64,000 bases of DNA from Myxococcales bacterium (GTDB lineage Bacteria > Myxococcota_A > UBA9042). The stretch is from positions 62,001-126,000 of the forward strand of contig CANLIC010000003.1 of the NCBI GenBank assembly GCA_947491025.1, read 5' to 3'. Shown here in pieces: positions 7,281-15,755 of this stretch. Position 1 is the stretch's first letter; every line of letters starts with the position of its first letter. The position numbers were made by a program, and so were the translations under genes. The notes beneath the pieces were generated by a model. It worked only from the letters and a program-made list of their open reading frames with translations, did not search any database and was not told the DNA's origin.

Positions 7281-9956
7281 TCAAGGCGGCACGACGCCTT
7301 CATAGACCGGATTGGTCACGGCCCACGGGTCCTTGTCGACCACCGGGCTGCTGCCTTTGCCCTTGGGGCGGTGCAGCGCCACCCACCAGCCTTGCGTCTT
7401 GGGTGTCGCCTTTAGGTCGACCACCGCGAGGCGTCGCCCGGCCTCGACCGAGGTGCCGGCGACATCGACGCTGTGCACCATGACGCCGTCGCGGTAGAGC
7501 TCGAGGCTGCCGAGCGGCATCCACGCCGGGGCCTGCAGGCGCGCTCGCACCGTCATCTCGGTCTTGGCGGTGATGAGCGCTTCGCCGATTCCGGCCTTGG
7601 TCGCGCCCGTGTCCAGCTCCAGCGTCAGCAACGGCCCGGCGCTCGCGACCGCCTTGCCGGCGCGCAGGGCGATGTCTGCTTCGGCGGCCTTGAACTTGCC
7701 CTGGACGTCCTTGGGCTGCAGGGCGTCGTCGCGCCCCACGTAGACATAGGTGCGCACGCCGCCGCTCCCCGAGCTGAGGCCGTGGGTGTCGCTGTTGGCG
7801 GTCACCGTGATGGAGAGGCCCCGCAACAGCAGGCCGAACCAGTCGGCGAGCACCTCCTCGGTGTCGCCCATGCGCTTGCCGTTGAGCAGCTCGATGGCGT
7901 CAAAAGCCAGAAGCGCAACGTCGGTCTGCGGGCTGAGGCCGATGCCGCCGAAGTACGACTGGCTGCCGCGGGCGTGATTGACCTGCACCACCCGCTTCGC
8001 ATCGTCGCCGCGCAGCGTCTCTTGCAACGCCTTGGGGTCCTTGCCGAACCAGTCGGGCGCGCCATTGCCGGCCAGGTCCGGCTGCGTCACCAGCGGCCAC
8101 ACGTTGTGGTGGCCAAGCGCCACCGTGCTCACCTCGACGCCGCTCGCCACCGTCAGCTTCCCCTCGAGGCCCGCCTCGGCCAGAAAGACGCTGTAGTCGG
8201 TGATGAAGTCGTGGTCCGAGGCCACGGCGTACTCAATGCCGGCCGCTGCGGCGTCGATGAGGCGCTGGCGGTTGGGGACGGTGCTGTCGGCGCTGTGCTC
8301 GGCGTGGATGTGGAAATCGCCGGCAATCCAGCCGTCGGTCTCGAGCACGCGCTCGAGTGTCGCGCTGACCGTGGTCACCTTGCCGGTCGCAAGCTGCACC
8401 TCGGCCTCGTGGAGCGAAAACTCCGGTCCGTGGTGGAGCCACAGCTTCCAGGTGCCGGCGGGGAGCTCAAATGTCGCGGCGCCGTCGGCGTCGACAAAGG
8501 TTCGGCTGCCGACCGCGGCGATGTCGCCTTGCGGCTGTGCGATGAGTTGGAAAGGTAGACCCGAGCCGGCTTTGTCTTTGACCGTCGCCTGCAGGCGGGC
8601 CGGTACGGGCGCGGAGAGATCGAGCGTCGCCTCGCCGCCGACCGCGACCTGCACCGGAGAGCCCGCAGCGTTCGCCGCCTGCCCGGCGCCGCCGGACTGG
8701 CCATTGCCATTGCCGAGCCAGATGGCGCGGGCCGCGACCGCGTCGACCGGCACCCTGCAGCGATACGAGCCCGCGGCGTCGGGCCGGCAGCGCGTCAGGG
8801 GCGCCGACTTTGGGCCCAAGACCTCGACCTCGACGCCCGCCCACATGCCGGTCACTTTGCCCTTCAGCGTCCCGTATTCGAGGCCCACCGCCTCGCCAGC
8901 GGTCGCCATGGCTGCCGCCAGGTCGGGGCCGTTGTCGCCGCCTGCGACGAGAAAGCGCCGAAATACGCGACCCTCGGCCGGGACCTTGGCGTCGGTCTGG
9001 ACGAAGGCGAGGATGCCGCCGGCGTCCACGCTCGAGACCTTGCCGACGAACGCCACCGCGCAAGGCAAGGTCAGCGGGTCCGTGTCCACGGGGGCCAGGC
9101 CGAGCGACTTGACCTGGGTCGGCGTCGGCAGGTCGTTGTGGCCGTCGCCCTTGCCGGGTCGGTACAGGTCGACGCCGCCGCCCCACAGCGTGGCGTCCGC
9201 CACCACGATGCTGTCGCCCTTGGGGTTGCTCGGCACGACCGTGGTGCGGATCTCCAGCCGGGTGCTGTCCGGCCGCAGCACGTACTCGTGCTCGACGGTC
9301 GCTGCTGGCGCTTGCAGTGGGATCGCGGCGACGACCACCGGGAAAGGCGCCAACTTGCCCCGCACCCGCACCACCGCCAATGGGCCCTCGGCGTCGGCGC
9401 TGCCGCCGTCGTTCGTCACCTCTAGCTGCTCAGGCGTCACAAGATGGAAGCCCGCCGCCGGGACCCATTCGCGCAGCTGATCGACGCCGATTTGGCCGCC
9501 GGCACCGTCCAGGGCGACTGCATCGACCACGTTGCCGCCGAGCAAGCCCGCCATGGCGTGGCCGTGCGGGCCCTTGCGGATGACGAAGCGGGCGCGGGCG
9601 TTCTCGAGGACCAGATCGCCGACGCGCGCCGACGCCATCCGCCCGTGCGGGAGGTCATCTGCGCAGACCAGGGAGCGTGCCCGCACCGCGCCTGCAGCGA
9701 CGTGCGCGGGAGCACAGCCCTTGTGGGCGTCAGCGCCGGCGCCGTCACCTGCGGCGGCGGCGGTGTCACCGAACGACGCATCGGCCTTGGCCGTATTTTG
9801 CGGCGTTGTCGGTTTGCCACAGGCGACGACCAGGCCGAGCCACAACGGCAGAGAGACCGCCAGCGATCGCGACGGTGAGCGCAGCATCGCTGCTGAGCTG
9901 CGCAGCGCGCGCGGCCACGGCGTGGGCGTGTGCAGGTCAGTGGTTGGGCGCGTCAT
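7281..9956 (-). CDS. CehA/McbA-type PHP-domain metallohydrolase lipoprotein
   Basis: 891 residues from ATG 9956, with GGGAGA 7 nt upstream. A lipoprotein signal ends at LGLVVAC (Cys46), followed by an Ala/Asp/Gly-rich spacer. Residues about 80-400 form a beta-rich region, and about 410-530 look like carboxypeptidase-regulatory or Ig-like modules. The PHP domain begins with GDFHIHAEHSADS (about 545-557), then ASDHDF (about 579), HHNVW, VNHARG and NSDTHG, the His/Asp ligands expected for a polynuclear metal site in the CehA/McbA group. That family includes phosphoesterase- and amidohydrolase-like enzymes; its founding members act on carbaryl and on microcin B17 processing or export. Here it is probably anchored at the cell surface or periplasmic face. 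Substrate unknown. It is first in a minus-strand run of three genes. Confidence 0.85.
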   Translation of the reverse strand: MTRPTTDLHTPTPWPRALRSSAAMLRSPSRSLAVSLPLWLGLVVACGKPTTPQNTAKADASFGDTAAAAGDGAGADAHKGCAPAHVAAGAVRARSLVCADDLPHGRMASARVGDLVLENARARFVIRKGPHGHAMAGLLGGNVVDAVALDGAGGQIGVDQLREWVPAAGFHLVTPEQLEVTNDGGSADAEGPLAVVRVRGKLAPFPVVVAAIPLQAPAATVEHEYVLRPDSTRLEIRTTVVPSNPKGDSIVVADATLWGGGVDLYRPGKGDGHNDLPTPTQVKSLGLAPVDTDPLTLPCAVAFVGKVSSVDAGGILAFVQTDAKVPAEGRVFRRFLVAGGDNGPDLAAAMATAGEAVGLEYGTLKGKVTGMWAGVEVEVLGPKSAPLTRCRPDAAGSYRCRVPVDAVAARAIWLGNGNGQSGGAGQAANAAGSPVQVAVGGEATLDLSAPVPARLQATVKDKAGSGLPFQLIAQPQGDIAAVGSRTFVDADGAATFELPAGTWKLWLHHGPEFSLHEAEVQLATGKVTTVSATLERVLETDGWIAGDFHIHAEHSADSTVPNRQRLIDAAAAGIEYAVASDHDFITDYSVFLAEAGLEGKLTVASGVEVSTVALGHHNVWPLVTQPDLAGNGAPDWFGKDPKALQETLRGDDAKRVVQVNHARGSQSYFGGIGLSPQTDVALLAFDAIELLNGKRMGDTEEVLADWFGLLLRGLSITVTANSDTHGLSSGSGGVRTYVYVGRDDALQPKDVQGKFKAAEADIALRAGKAVASAGPLLTLELDTGATKAGIGEALITAKTEMTVRARLQAPAWMPLGSLELYRDGVMVHSVDVAGTSVEAGRRLAVVDLKATPKTQGWWVALHRPKGKGSSPVVDKDPWAVTNPVYEGVVPP

Positions 9957-10257
9957 CGCTTGTTCTCCCACGCCTGCGCAGCGGCGGCATCTGGACAGGG
10001 GCGGCGCGGCAGGTCCTTGCCCCTGGCCTCGCGGCGGCGCCCTGCAGGCCTCTGGCGCGCCAGGCGGGTCGATGCCGCGACTCACCGAGCATGGGTGCGC
10101 CATGGCGTTGGTGCAAGCGCGGCGCAGGGCTCTCGTCTGGGCGCCGCTTTGTGGGCTGGGATGACACAAGGGTCGACGGCGACGTCGACTTGGGCGATAC
10201 CGGCGCAGCGAGCCGCGGCGCCCGATGCGATGCCGCGCGCGATAGGAGCTGCGTGTC
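9957..10257. other. Divergent intergenic region between the PHP lipoprotein and cNMP/GGDEF genes
   Basis: These 301 bp hold the ribosome binding sites of both flanking genes (GGGAGA on the minus strand, AGGAG on the plus strand) and a 12-bp palindrome. I see no convincing -35/-10 pair and no open frame with gene-like composition. Promoters for both directions must lie here. Confidence 0.6.
10052..10063. promoter_or_regulatory. 12-bp perfect palindrome CTGGCGCGCCAG
   Basis: A perfect inverted repeat located between two divergent genes, about 195 bp from the plus-strand start and 96 bp from the minus-strand start. It could be an operator, but short GC palindromes are frequent in DNA of this composition. 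Confidence 0.25.
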
Positions 10258-11214
10258 GTGAATCAGAAGCGCTTCGAGCAGACGATCGACGACAGTGGTC
10301 TGCGGCCGGTCCTGGTGCCGCCAGGGCACGTGATCTTCCACGAGGGTGCACCCGCTGACGGCATGTACCTCGTCGACCGCGGCGCTGTGCGCCTGTGGCG
10401 GCTGCGTGAGGGCGAGGAGGTCGTCCTGACGACGGTCGGCCCCGGCGACATTTTTGGCGAGATGGCCCTCATCGACGGCAGCCCGCGCACCGCGAACGCA
10501 ACCGCCGCCGAGCAGACCGTGCTCATCCAGGTGCCCAAGGTCACCTTCGACGCGAAGATGGAGCGCTGCGATCCCTTCGTCTCCGAGCTGCTCCACCTGC
10601 TCGTCCAGAACATTCGCCGCGCCAACACGACATCGGAAGAGGCTCGGACCGCCGCGCGCGACCAGAATCCGCTGACGCGGCTCCCCGGCAACCGCAGCAT
10701 CGAGCAGCAAGTGGCCTCGGCGCTCAACGACGTCGACCGCGACGTCTCGCTCGTCTATTTCGACTTCGACAACTTCAAGCCCTTCAACGACGGCTTCGGG
10801 TTCGCTGTCGGCGACGAGGCCATCGCCGATTTTGCCAGCGCTCTCCGGCAATTGAGCGATCGTCCAGGCTGCTTCGTCGGCCATGTCGGCGGCGACGACT
10901 TCTTCGCCTGTTTGCGCGAGCCTGGCGACTCTGCGGAGCAGGTCACTGCCTGGATTTTGCAGCGCTTCGCCCACGATGTCAGGCGCTTCTACGATGAGGA
11001 GACCCTGGCGCGCGGCACCTACCAGGCCAAGGACCGCAGCGGCAATCTCGTCGACTTTCCGCTGCTGCGCGTCAGCGCCGTGCAGCTCGACCTGCCTGCA
11101 GGACGCGTCGCGCACAGCCCCGCGCTGGTGGCGACCTTGCTGGCCCAGGGCAAAAAGCGCAGCAAGGCCTCCCCAACGGGGCTGTACAGGCGCTCGTTGG
11201 ACCAGTGGGGTTAG
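10258..11214 (+). CDS. Cyclic nucleotide-binding domain fused to a GGDEF-like domain
   Basis: 318 residues from GTG 10258; AGGAG lies 9 nt upstream. Residues 15-120 form a CRP-type cNMP-binding domain whose phosphate-binding cassette is well kept (GDIFGEMALIDGSPRTANA: Glu68, Arg77, Thr78). Residues 137-300 resemble GGDEF domains: LTRLPGNRSIE, FDFDNFKPFND (168-178) and GHVGGDDFF (209-216). The signature is GGDDF rather than GGDEF, a variant seen in a subgroup with LPGN and GH(I/V)GGDDF motifs whose cyclase activity should not be assumed. No signal peptide or membrane segment, so it is cytoplasmic. It may sense cAMP or a related nucleotide and either make or bind a second messenger. It lies two genes upstream of the E1 gene that carries a related cNMP domain. 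Confidence 0.85.
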   Translation: MNQKRFEQTIDDSGLRPVLVPPGHVIFHEGAPADGMYLVDRGAVRLWRLREGEEVVLTTVGPGDIFGEMALIDGSPRTANATAAEQTVLIQVPKVTFDAKMERCDPFVSELLHLLVQNIRRANTTSEEARTAARDQNPLTRLPGNRSIEQQVASALNDVDRDVSLVYFDFDNFKPFNDGFGFAVGDEAIADFASALRQLSDRPGCFVGHVGGDDFFACLREPGDSAEQVTAWILQRFAHDVRRFYDEETLARGTYQAKDRSGNLVDFPLLRVSAVQLDLPAGRVAHSPALVATLLAQGKKRSKASPTGLYRRSLDQWG

Positions 11215-11260
11215 GGGCGAGGGCGCGCTCATTTCGCTGAGTCCAACCTGAGGACGCCTG

Positions 11261-12145
11261 ATGTCAGAGCGGCTCGCCATCCTCGACCCCGGTGCGCTGC
11301 TGCCTACCTTGCAGCAGCGCCTGCAGACCTGGCGCACCAGCACGCTGCGCGAGCGGCTGCGTGCGGGCGCCGTCGAGGTCAACGGTGTGTCCGTGCAGCG
11401 CGCTGATCATCCGCTGAAGCCCGGCGACAAGGTCCTGATCCACGACGCGCCACCGCCAAGCGCGCGGGGGGCACGCAGCCGGGGCCCCGACACTCGCTCC
11501 GCTGCGGCCGGCATCGTCCTGCTCTATCGCGACGACGATCTGGTCGCCATCGACAAACCGGCGGGCCTGCTCGCCGTCTCGACCGGACGCGAAACCTCCG
11601 ACACGGCCCTGGCTCGGGTGCGTGCCTTGCTCGGGCCCAACGAGCGGCTGTGGCCGGTCAATCGCCTCGATCGCGAGACCTCCGGCGTCATGCTTTTTGC
11701 CCGCAGCCACGACCAACGCGAAGCGACGCAGGCCAACTGGCACCTCGCCAACAAGCGCTACTATGCGATCGTCGAAGGCCAGCTGCGCGCCATCGCGCCC
11801 GTCGTCGATCAGCCGCTGTGGGAAGACCAGGGCCTGTTCGTGCGGGTGGGAGCCGGCAAGGACGCCCGCCCGGCGCGCACCGAATTCGCCATCGCCCGTA
11901 CCTCGCAACGGCGAACCCTCCTCGACGTCGCGCTCGACTCAGGCCGCAAGCACCAAATTCGTGTCCACCTGGCCTGGCTCGGTCACCCTGTCGTCGGCGA
12001 TGCCCGTTACGGCGGCGGCGGCGGTCACGGCAGCGAGCGCCTCGGCCTCCACGCACGCCTGCTGACCGTGCGGCACCCGCGCAGCGGCGCCGAGATCACC
12101 TTTGAGGCCGAGCCGCCAAAGGCGTTTTGGGCCCTGATGACCTGA
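11261..12145 (+). CDS. RluA-family 23S rRNA/tRNA pseudouridine synthase
   Basis: 294 residues. An N-terminal S4-like RNA-binding segment (residues about 20-65; RERLRAGAVEVNGVSV, PGDKVLIHD) precedes the catalytic domain: DDDLVAIDKPAGLLAVS, the signature NRLDRETSGVMLFA with the catalytic Asp in RLDRETSG, and RKHQIRVHLAWLGHPVVGDARYG near the end. Together these are diagnostic of RluA-type enzymes, which isomerise uridine to pseudouridine in rRNA or tRNA. The exact target position cannot be deduced. Start ATG 11261 follows AGGACGCCTG. It is 46 bp downstream of the cNMP/GGDEF gene and 205 bp upstream of sucA. Confidence 0.9.
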   Translation: MSERLAILDPGALLPTLQQRLQTWRTSTLRERLRAGAVEVNGVSVQRADHPLKPGDKVLIHDAPPPSARGARSRGPDTRSAAAGIVLLYRDDDLVAIDKPAGLLAVSTGRETSDTALARVRALLGPNERLWPVNRLDRETSGVMLFARSHDQREATQANWHLANKRYYAIVEGQLRAIAPVVDQPLWEDQGLFVRVGAGKDARPARTEFAIARTSQRRTLLDVALDSGRKHQIRVHLAWLGHPVVGDARYGGGGGHGSERLGLHARLLTVRHPRSGAEITFEAEPPKAFWALMT

Positions 12146-12350
12146 AAAGAGGGTCCCCACCGCCGCCCGCTCAGGGCGCAGCCGCGGCTTCGCTCCTGCG
12201 CCGGTGGGTCGAGGTCTCGCCGACGGAACCCCCGCCGCGGCCGACGTCATGGACCGCCCCGCATCCTCGACAACCCGCCCGGCATCCATCATCCTCGCGC
12301 CCCGGCGCGGGCCCGAACCCGCCGTCAGCGAGCGCAAGGACCCAGCCGCC

Positions 12351-15300
12351 ATGCCGACCCCGCCCGATCCAGTCGCCACGACCCCATCCGCAGGCCCGAT
12401 AGGCCCGCTGTCGCCCGAGAGCCTCGGCTTTGTCGAGTCCCTCTACGAGCAGTGGCAGCGCGATCCCGGAAGCGTCGGCGCTGACTGGCACGCCTACTTC
12501 GCCGCGCTCGATGCAGCCACCCCCGGTCCGCGCAATGGCAGCGTGCAGCTCGGGCCGAGCTTCGCGGCGCCGTCGCTTTTTCACGCCCCGGCGGGCGGCT
12601 CTCTGCGTCGGTTGTCGGCGGCGGAGGCCGCGGTCGCGACGCCCAAGCTGCGCTTCCCCGAGAAGGCGCGCCAGCGGGTGCCCTACCTCGAGAAGCTCCA
12701 GCTTTTTCAGCGCCTGCGCGCCAATGAGATGGAGCTGGTCGCCGACATCGCCACCGACGTCGAGGTCGCGCGCGGCGAAGCCTTGTTCCGCGCCGGCGAT
12801 CCCGGCGATGGCATGTACGTCATCGTCCACGGCCGGATGCGGGTGGTGCGCAACACCGTCGAGATCGCGACGTTGGGGCCCGGCGAAGTGGTCGGCGAGC
12901 TGGCGATCATGGACCAGCTGCCTCGCTCCGCCGACGCCATCGCGCTCGAAGACACCTCGCTGCTGAAGCTGCCGAGCTCGGCGCTCGACGACCTGCTCGA
13001 CCGCCACGGCGCGCTGGCCCGCAACCTCTTTCACGTCGTGACCAAGCGGCTGCGCGAGAGCAACGCCCGCCAGGAACGTGTCGACCAGCTCGTCCGCGCC
13101 TTCCGCGTCCGCGGCCACGCCATCGCCGAGCTCGATCCGCTCGGTCGCGGCCGCAAGCAGCACCCAGAGCTGGAGATCGGCCACTACGGACTCTCGGAAG
13201 ACGACCTCGACCAGCCCTTCTCCAGCCGCACCATGCCCGGCGCGCCCGTGCTCACCCTGCGCCGCATCGTCCAGCGCCTGCACAACACCTATTGCCGGCA
13301 CGTCGGCGTGCAGTACATGCACATCGACGACTTGCAGGTGCAGGCTTGGCTGCAGCAGCGCATGGAGGACAGCGAGAACCGGCGCGTGCTCAGCGCCGCC
13401 GAACAGCGGCGCATCTTGCGCAAGCTGACCGAAGCGGAGCTCTTCGAGACGTTCATTCACAAGAAGTACCTGGGCGCCAAGCGATTCTCGCTCGAGGGCG
13501 GCGAGAGCCTGCTTCCGCTCCTCGACCTCGCCATCGAGGAGGCGGCGGCCCACGGCGCGGACCACATCGTCATCGGCATGGCGCACCGCGGTCGGCTCAA
13601 CGTGCTCGCCAACATCCTCGGCAAGCGGCCGGAGCAGATCTTCGAGGAGTTTGAGGACAAGGACCCGCACGCCTTCATCGGCGGCGGCGACGTCAAGTAC
13701 CACGCAGGCTTCGACTCGCTGCGGCAGACCGAGAGCGGCACTTTGGTCCACCTCTCGCTTGCGTTCAACCCGAGCCACCTCGAGTTCGTCGGCCCAGTGG
13801 TGCAGGGCCGCGTCCGAGGCAAGCAGGAGCGCCACGGCGACAGCTCCCGCGACGGCGTGCTCGGCATCGTCATCCACGGCGACGCCGCGTTTGCCGGCCA
13901 GGGCGTCGTGCAAGAGTCGCTCAACATGAGCCAGCTGCCCGGCTACAGCACGGGCGGCACCCTGCACATCATCGTCAACAACCAGGTCGGCTTCACCACG
14001 CCGCCCGAGTCGTCGCGCTCCTCCGCCTACGCCACCGACGTAGCGAAGATGCTCGAAATCCCGATCTTCCACGTCAACGGCGAGCACCCCGACGCCGTGG
14101 CGCAGACCGTCCAGGTGGCGCTCGAGTTCCGGGCGCGCTTCCACCGCGACGTCGTCATCGACATGTACTGCTACCGCCGCTACGGCCACAACGAGGGCGA
14201 TGAGCCGCGTTTCACCCAGCCGGTGATGTACCAGTGGGTCGATCGCCAGCCGACCGTGCGCGAGAGCTTCGTCAAGAACCTCCTGCCGCTCGGGCACATC
14301 GACGCCGAGGAGGCCAAGCTCATCGAGAACGAGTGCCGGTCGCGCCTTGAAGCCAGTCACAGCCGCACCCGCGCGCTCGGCGACACCTCCCCCGAGGGAT
14401 CGGCGATGCCGCTCTCGCTCGGCCGGCCAGGCGCACGCGGCCAGCGCCAGGTCGAGCTCGACCGCATCTGGAGCCGCTACCACGGCGGCTACTGGCGCCT
14501 GGCCGAGGAGCCCGACACCCGCCTGCCTGAGGCGGTGCTGCAGCAGCTCCTGACGGCGACGACGCGGGTCCCTGAAGATCTGCAGATCAACAAGAAGCTC
14601 GAGCGCATCTTGCAGCAGCGCGTCGAGATGGCCGAGGGGCGGCGTCCGCTCGACTGGGCCGCCGGCGAGGCGCTGGCCTTCGCGACGCTGGTCACCGAGG
14701 GCACGCTGGTCCGCCTGTCGGGTCAGGACGCCGGACGCGGCACGTTCGCCCACCGCCACGCCGTTTGGCACGACCAGCGCGACGGTCGCCCCTACGTGGC
14801 GCTCGACCACCTGAGCCCAGATCAGGCGCGTTTCTGCGTCTACGACTCGCCGCTCTCGGAGTGTGGCGTCCTCGCCTTCGACTACGGCTACTCGCTGGAG
14901 TGGCCCGACGCCTTGACCATCTGGGAGGCGCAGTTCGGCGACTTCGTCAACGGAGCCCAGGTCATCATCGACCAGTTCCTGACCAGCGGCGAGGACAAGT
15001 GGGGCCGCCTGTCGGGCCTGGTCCTGCTGCTGCCGCACGGTTTCGAGGGTCAGGGGCCCGAGCATAGCAGCGCTCGCCTGGAGCGATTCCTGACGTTGGC
15101 GTCCGAAGACAACACCTTCGTCATGAACCTGACCACGCCGGCCCAGATCTATCACGCGCTGCGACGTCAGCAGCGGTCGGCGCTGCGCAAGCCGCTCGTG
15201 ATCATGACGCCCAAGAGCCTGCTGCGCAGCCCAGCGGCCGTCTCCACGCTGCAAGACCTGGCGAGTGGGCAGTTCCAGCCGGTCATCGACGACGCCGAGG

Positions 15301-15695
15301 TCGATCCTGTGGCGGTTCGCCGCGTGCTGCTCTGCACCGGCAAGGTCTACTACGACCTGCACGCCGAGCGGGCGCGGCGGGGTGCCATGGACCACGCCAT
15401 CGTCCGCATCGAGCAGCTCTACCCGGTCGCCGACGACGAGCTCAAGGCGGCGTTGAACCGCTACCCCAACGCCAACGAGGCGCGCTGGGTGCAAGAAGAG
15501 CCCGTCAACATGGGCGCGTTCGTCTTCATGCGCTTCCGCCTCGGCGGCAAGCTCATGGGCCAGCTAAACATGACGCGGGTGACGCGCCCCGAGTCCTCGA
15601 GCCCCGCCACCGGCAGCAAGGCCAGCCACGAGATCGAGCAGCGCCACGTCGTCGAGGGCGCCTTCTCCGACCACCCCATCGCGTGCATGCACTGA
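12351..15695 (+). CDS. sucA: 2-oxoglutarate dehydrogenase E1 with inserted cyclic-nucleotide-binding domain
   Basis: 1114 residues from ATG 12351 (AAGGA 10 nt upstream); E. coli SucA is about 930. Residues 24-55 match the E1 N-terminal element (LGFVESLYEQWQRDPGSV...DWHAYF). A low-complexity linker then leads to an extra CRP-like domain at about 112-238, with PGDGMYVIVHGRMRVV and the cassette GEVVGELAIMDQLPRSADA, in which Glu183, Arg192 and Ser193 fall at the cAMP-contact positions known from CRP. Standard E1 resumes at RVDQLVRAFRVRGH (243) and continues with GMAHRGRLNVLANI, NPSHLEFVGPVVQG, YRRYGHNEGDEPRF and a complete C-terminal domain. It decarboxylates 2-oxoglutarate with ThDP and succinylates the E2 lipoyl group. 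The sucB and lpd genes follow. The insertion is in frame with no sign of rearrangement. Nucleotide control of the enzyme is an inference. Confidence 0.95.
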   Translation: MPTPPDPVATTPSAGPIGPLSPESLGFVESLYEQWQRDPGSVGADWHAYFAALDAATPGPRNGSVQLGPSFAAPSLFHAPAGGSLRRLSAAEAAVATPKLRFPEKARQRVPYLEKLQLFQRLRANEMELVADIATDVEVARGEALFRAGDPGDGMYVIVHGRMRVVRNTVEIATLGPGEVVGELAIMDQLPRSADAIALEDTSLLKLPSSALDDLLDRHGALARNLFHVVTKRLRESNARQERVDQLVRAFRVRGHAIAELDPLGRGRKQHPELEIGHYGLSEDDLDQPFSSRTMPGAPVLTLRRIVQRLHNTYCRHVGVQYMHIDDLQVQAWLQQRMEDSENRRVLSAAEQRRILRKLTEAELFETFIHKKYLGAKRFSLEGGESLLPLLDLAIEEAAAHGADHIVIGMAHRGRLNVLANILGKRPEQIFEEFEDKDPHAFIGGGDVKYHAGFDSLRQTESGTLVHLSLAFNPSHLEFVGPVVQGRVRGKQERHGDSSRDGVLGIVIHGDAAFAGQGVVQESLNMSQLPGYSTGGTLHIIVNNQVGFTTPPESSRSSAYATDVAKMLEIPIFHVNGEHPDAVAQTVQVALEFRARFHRDVVIDMYCYRRYGHNEGDEPRFTQPVMYQWVDRQPTVRESFVKNLLPLGHIDAEEAKLIENECRSRLEASHSRTRALGDTSPEGSAMPLSLGRPGARGQRQVELDRIWSRYHGGYWRLAEEPDTRLPEAVLQQLLTATTRVPEDLQINKKLERILQQRVEMAEGRRPLDWAAGEALAFATLVTEGTLVRLSGQDAGRGTFAHRHAVWHDQRDGRPYVALDHLSPDQARFCVYDSPLSECGVLAFDYGYSLEWPDALTIWEAQFGDFVNGAQVIIDQFLTSGEDKWGRLSGLVLLLPHGFEGQGPEHSSARLERFLTLASEDNTFVMNLTTPAQIYHALRRQQRSALRKPLVIMTPKSLLRSPAAVSTLQDLASGQFQPVIDDAEVDPVAVRRVLLCTGKVYYDLHAERARRGAMDHAIVRIEQLYPVADDELKAALNRYPNANEARWVQEEPVNMGAFVFMRFRLGGKLMGQLNMTRVTRPESSSPATGSKASHEIEQRHVVEGAFSDHPIACMH

Positions 15696-15755
15696 GGGTC
15701 GCCGCCACTCACCGGCGCCAGCGCCGAGCCGCTGCGACCCGCCTTGGAGCCCACC

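Noticed and set aside
12171-15494. 1107-codon open frame antisense to sucA
   Set aside because: A high-GC shadow; the sense strand encodes a complete E1 enzyme.
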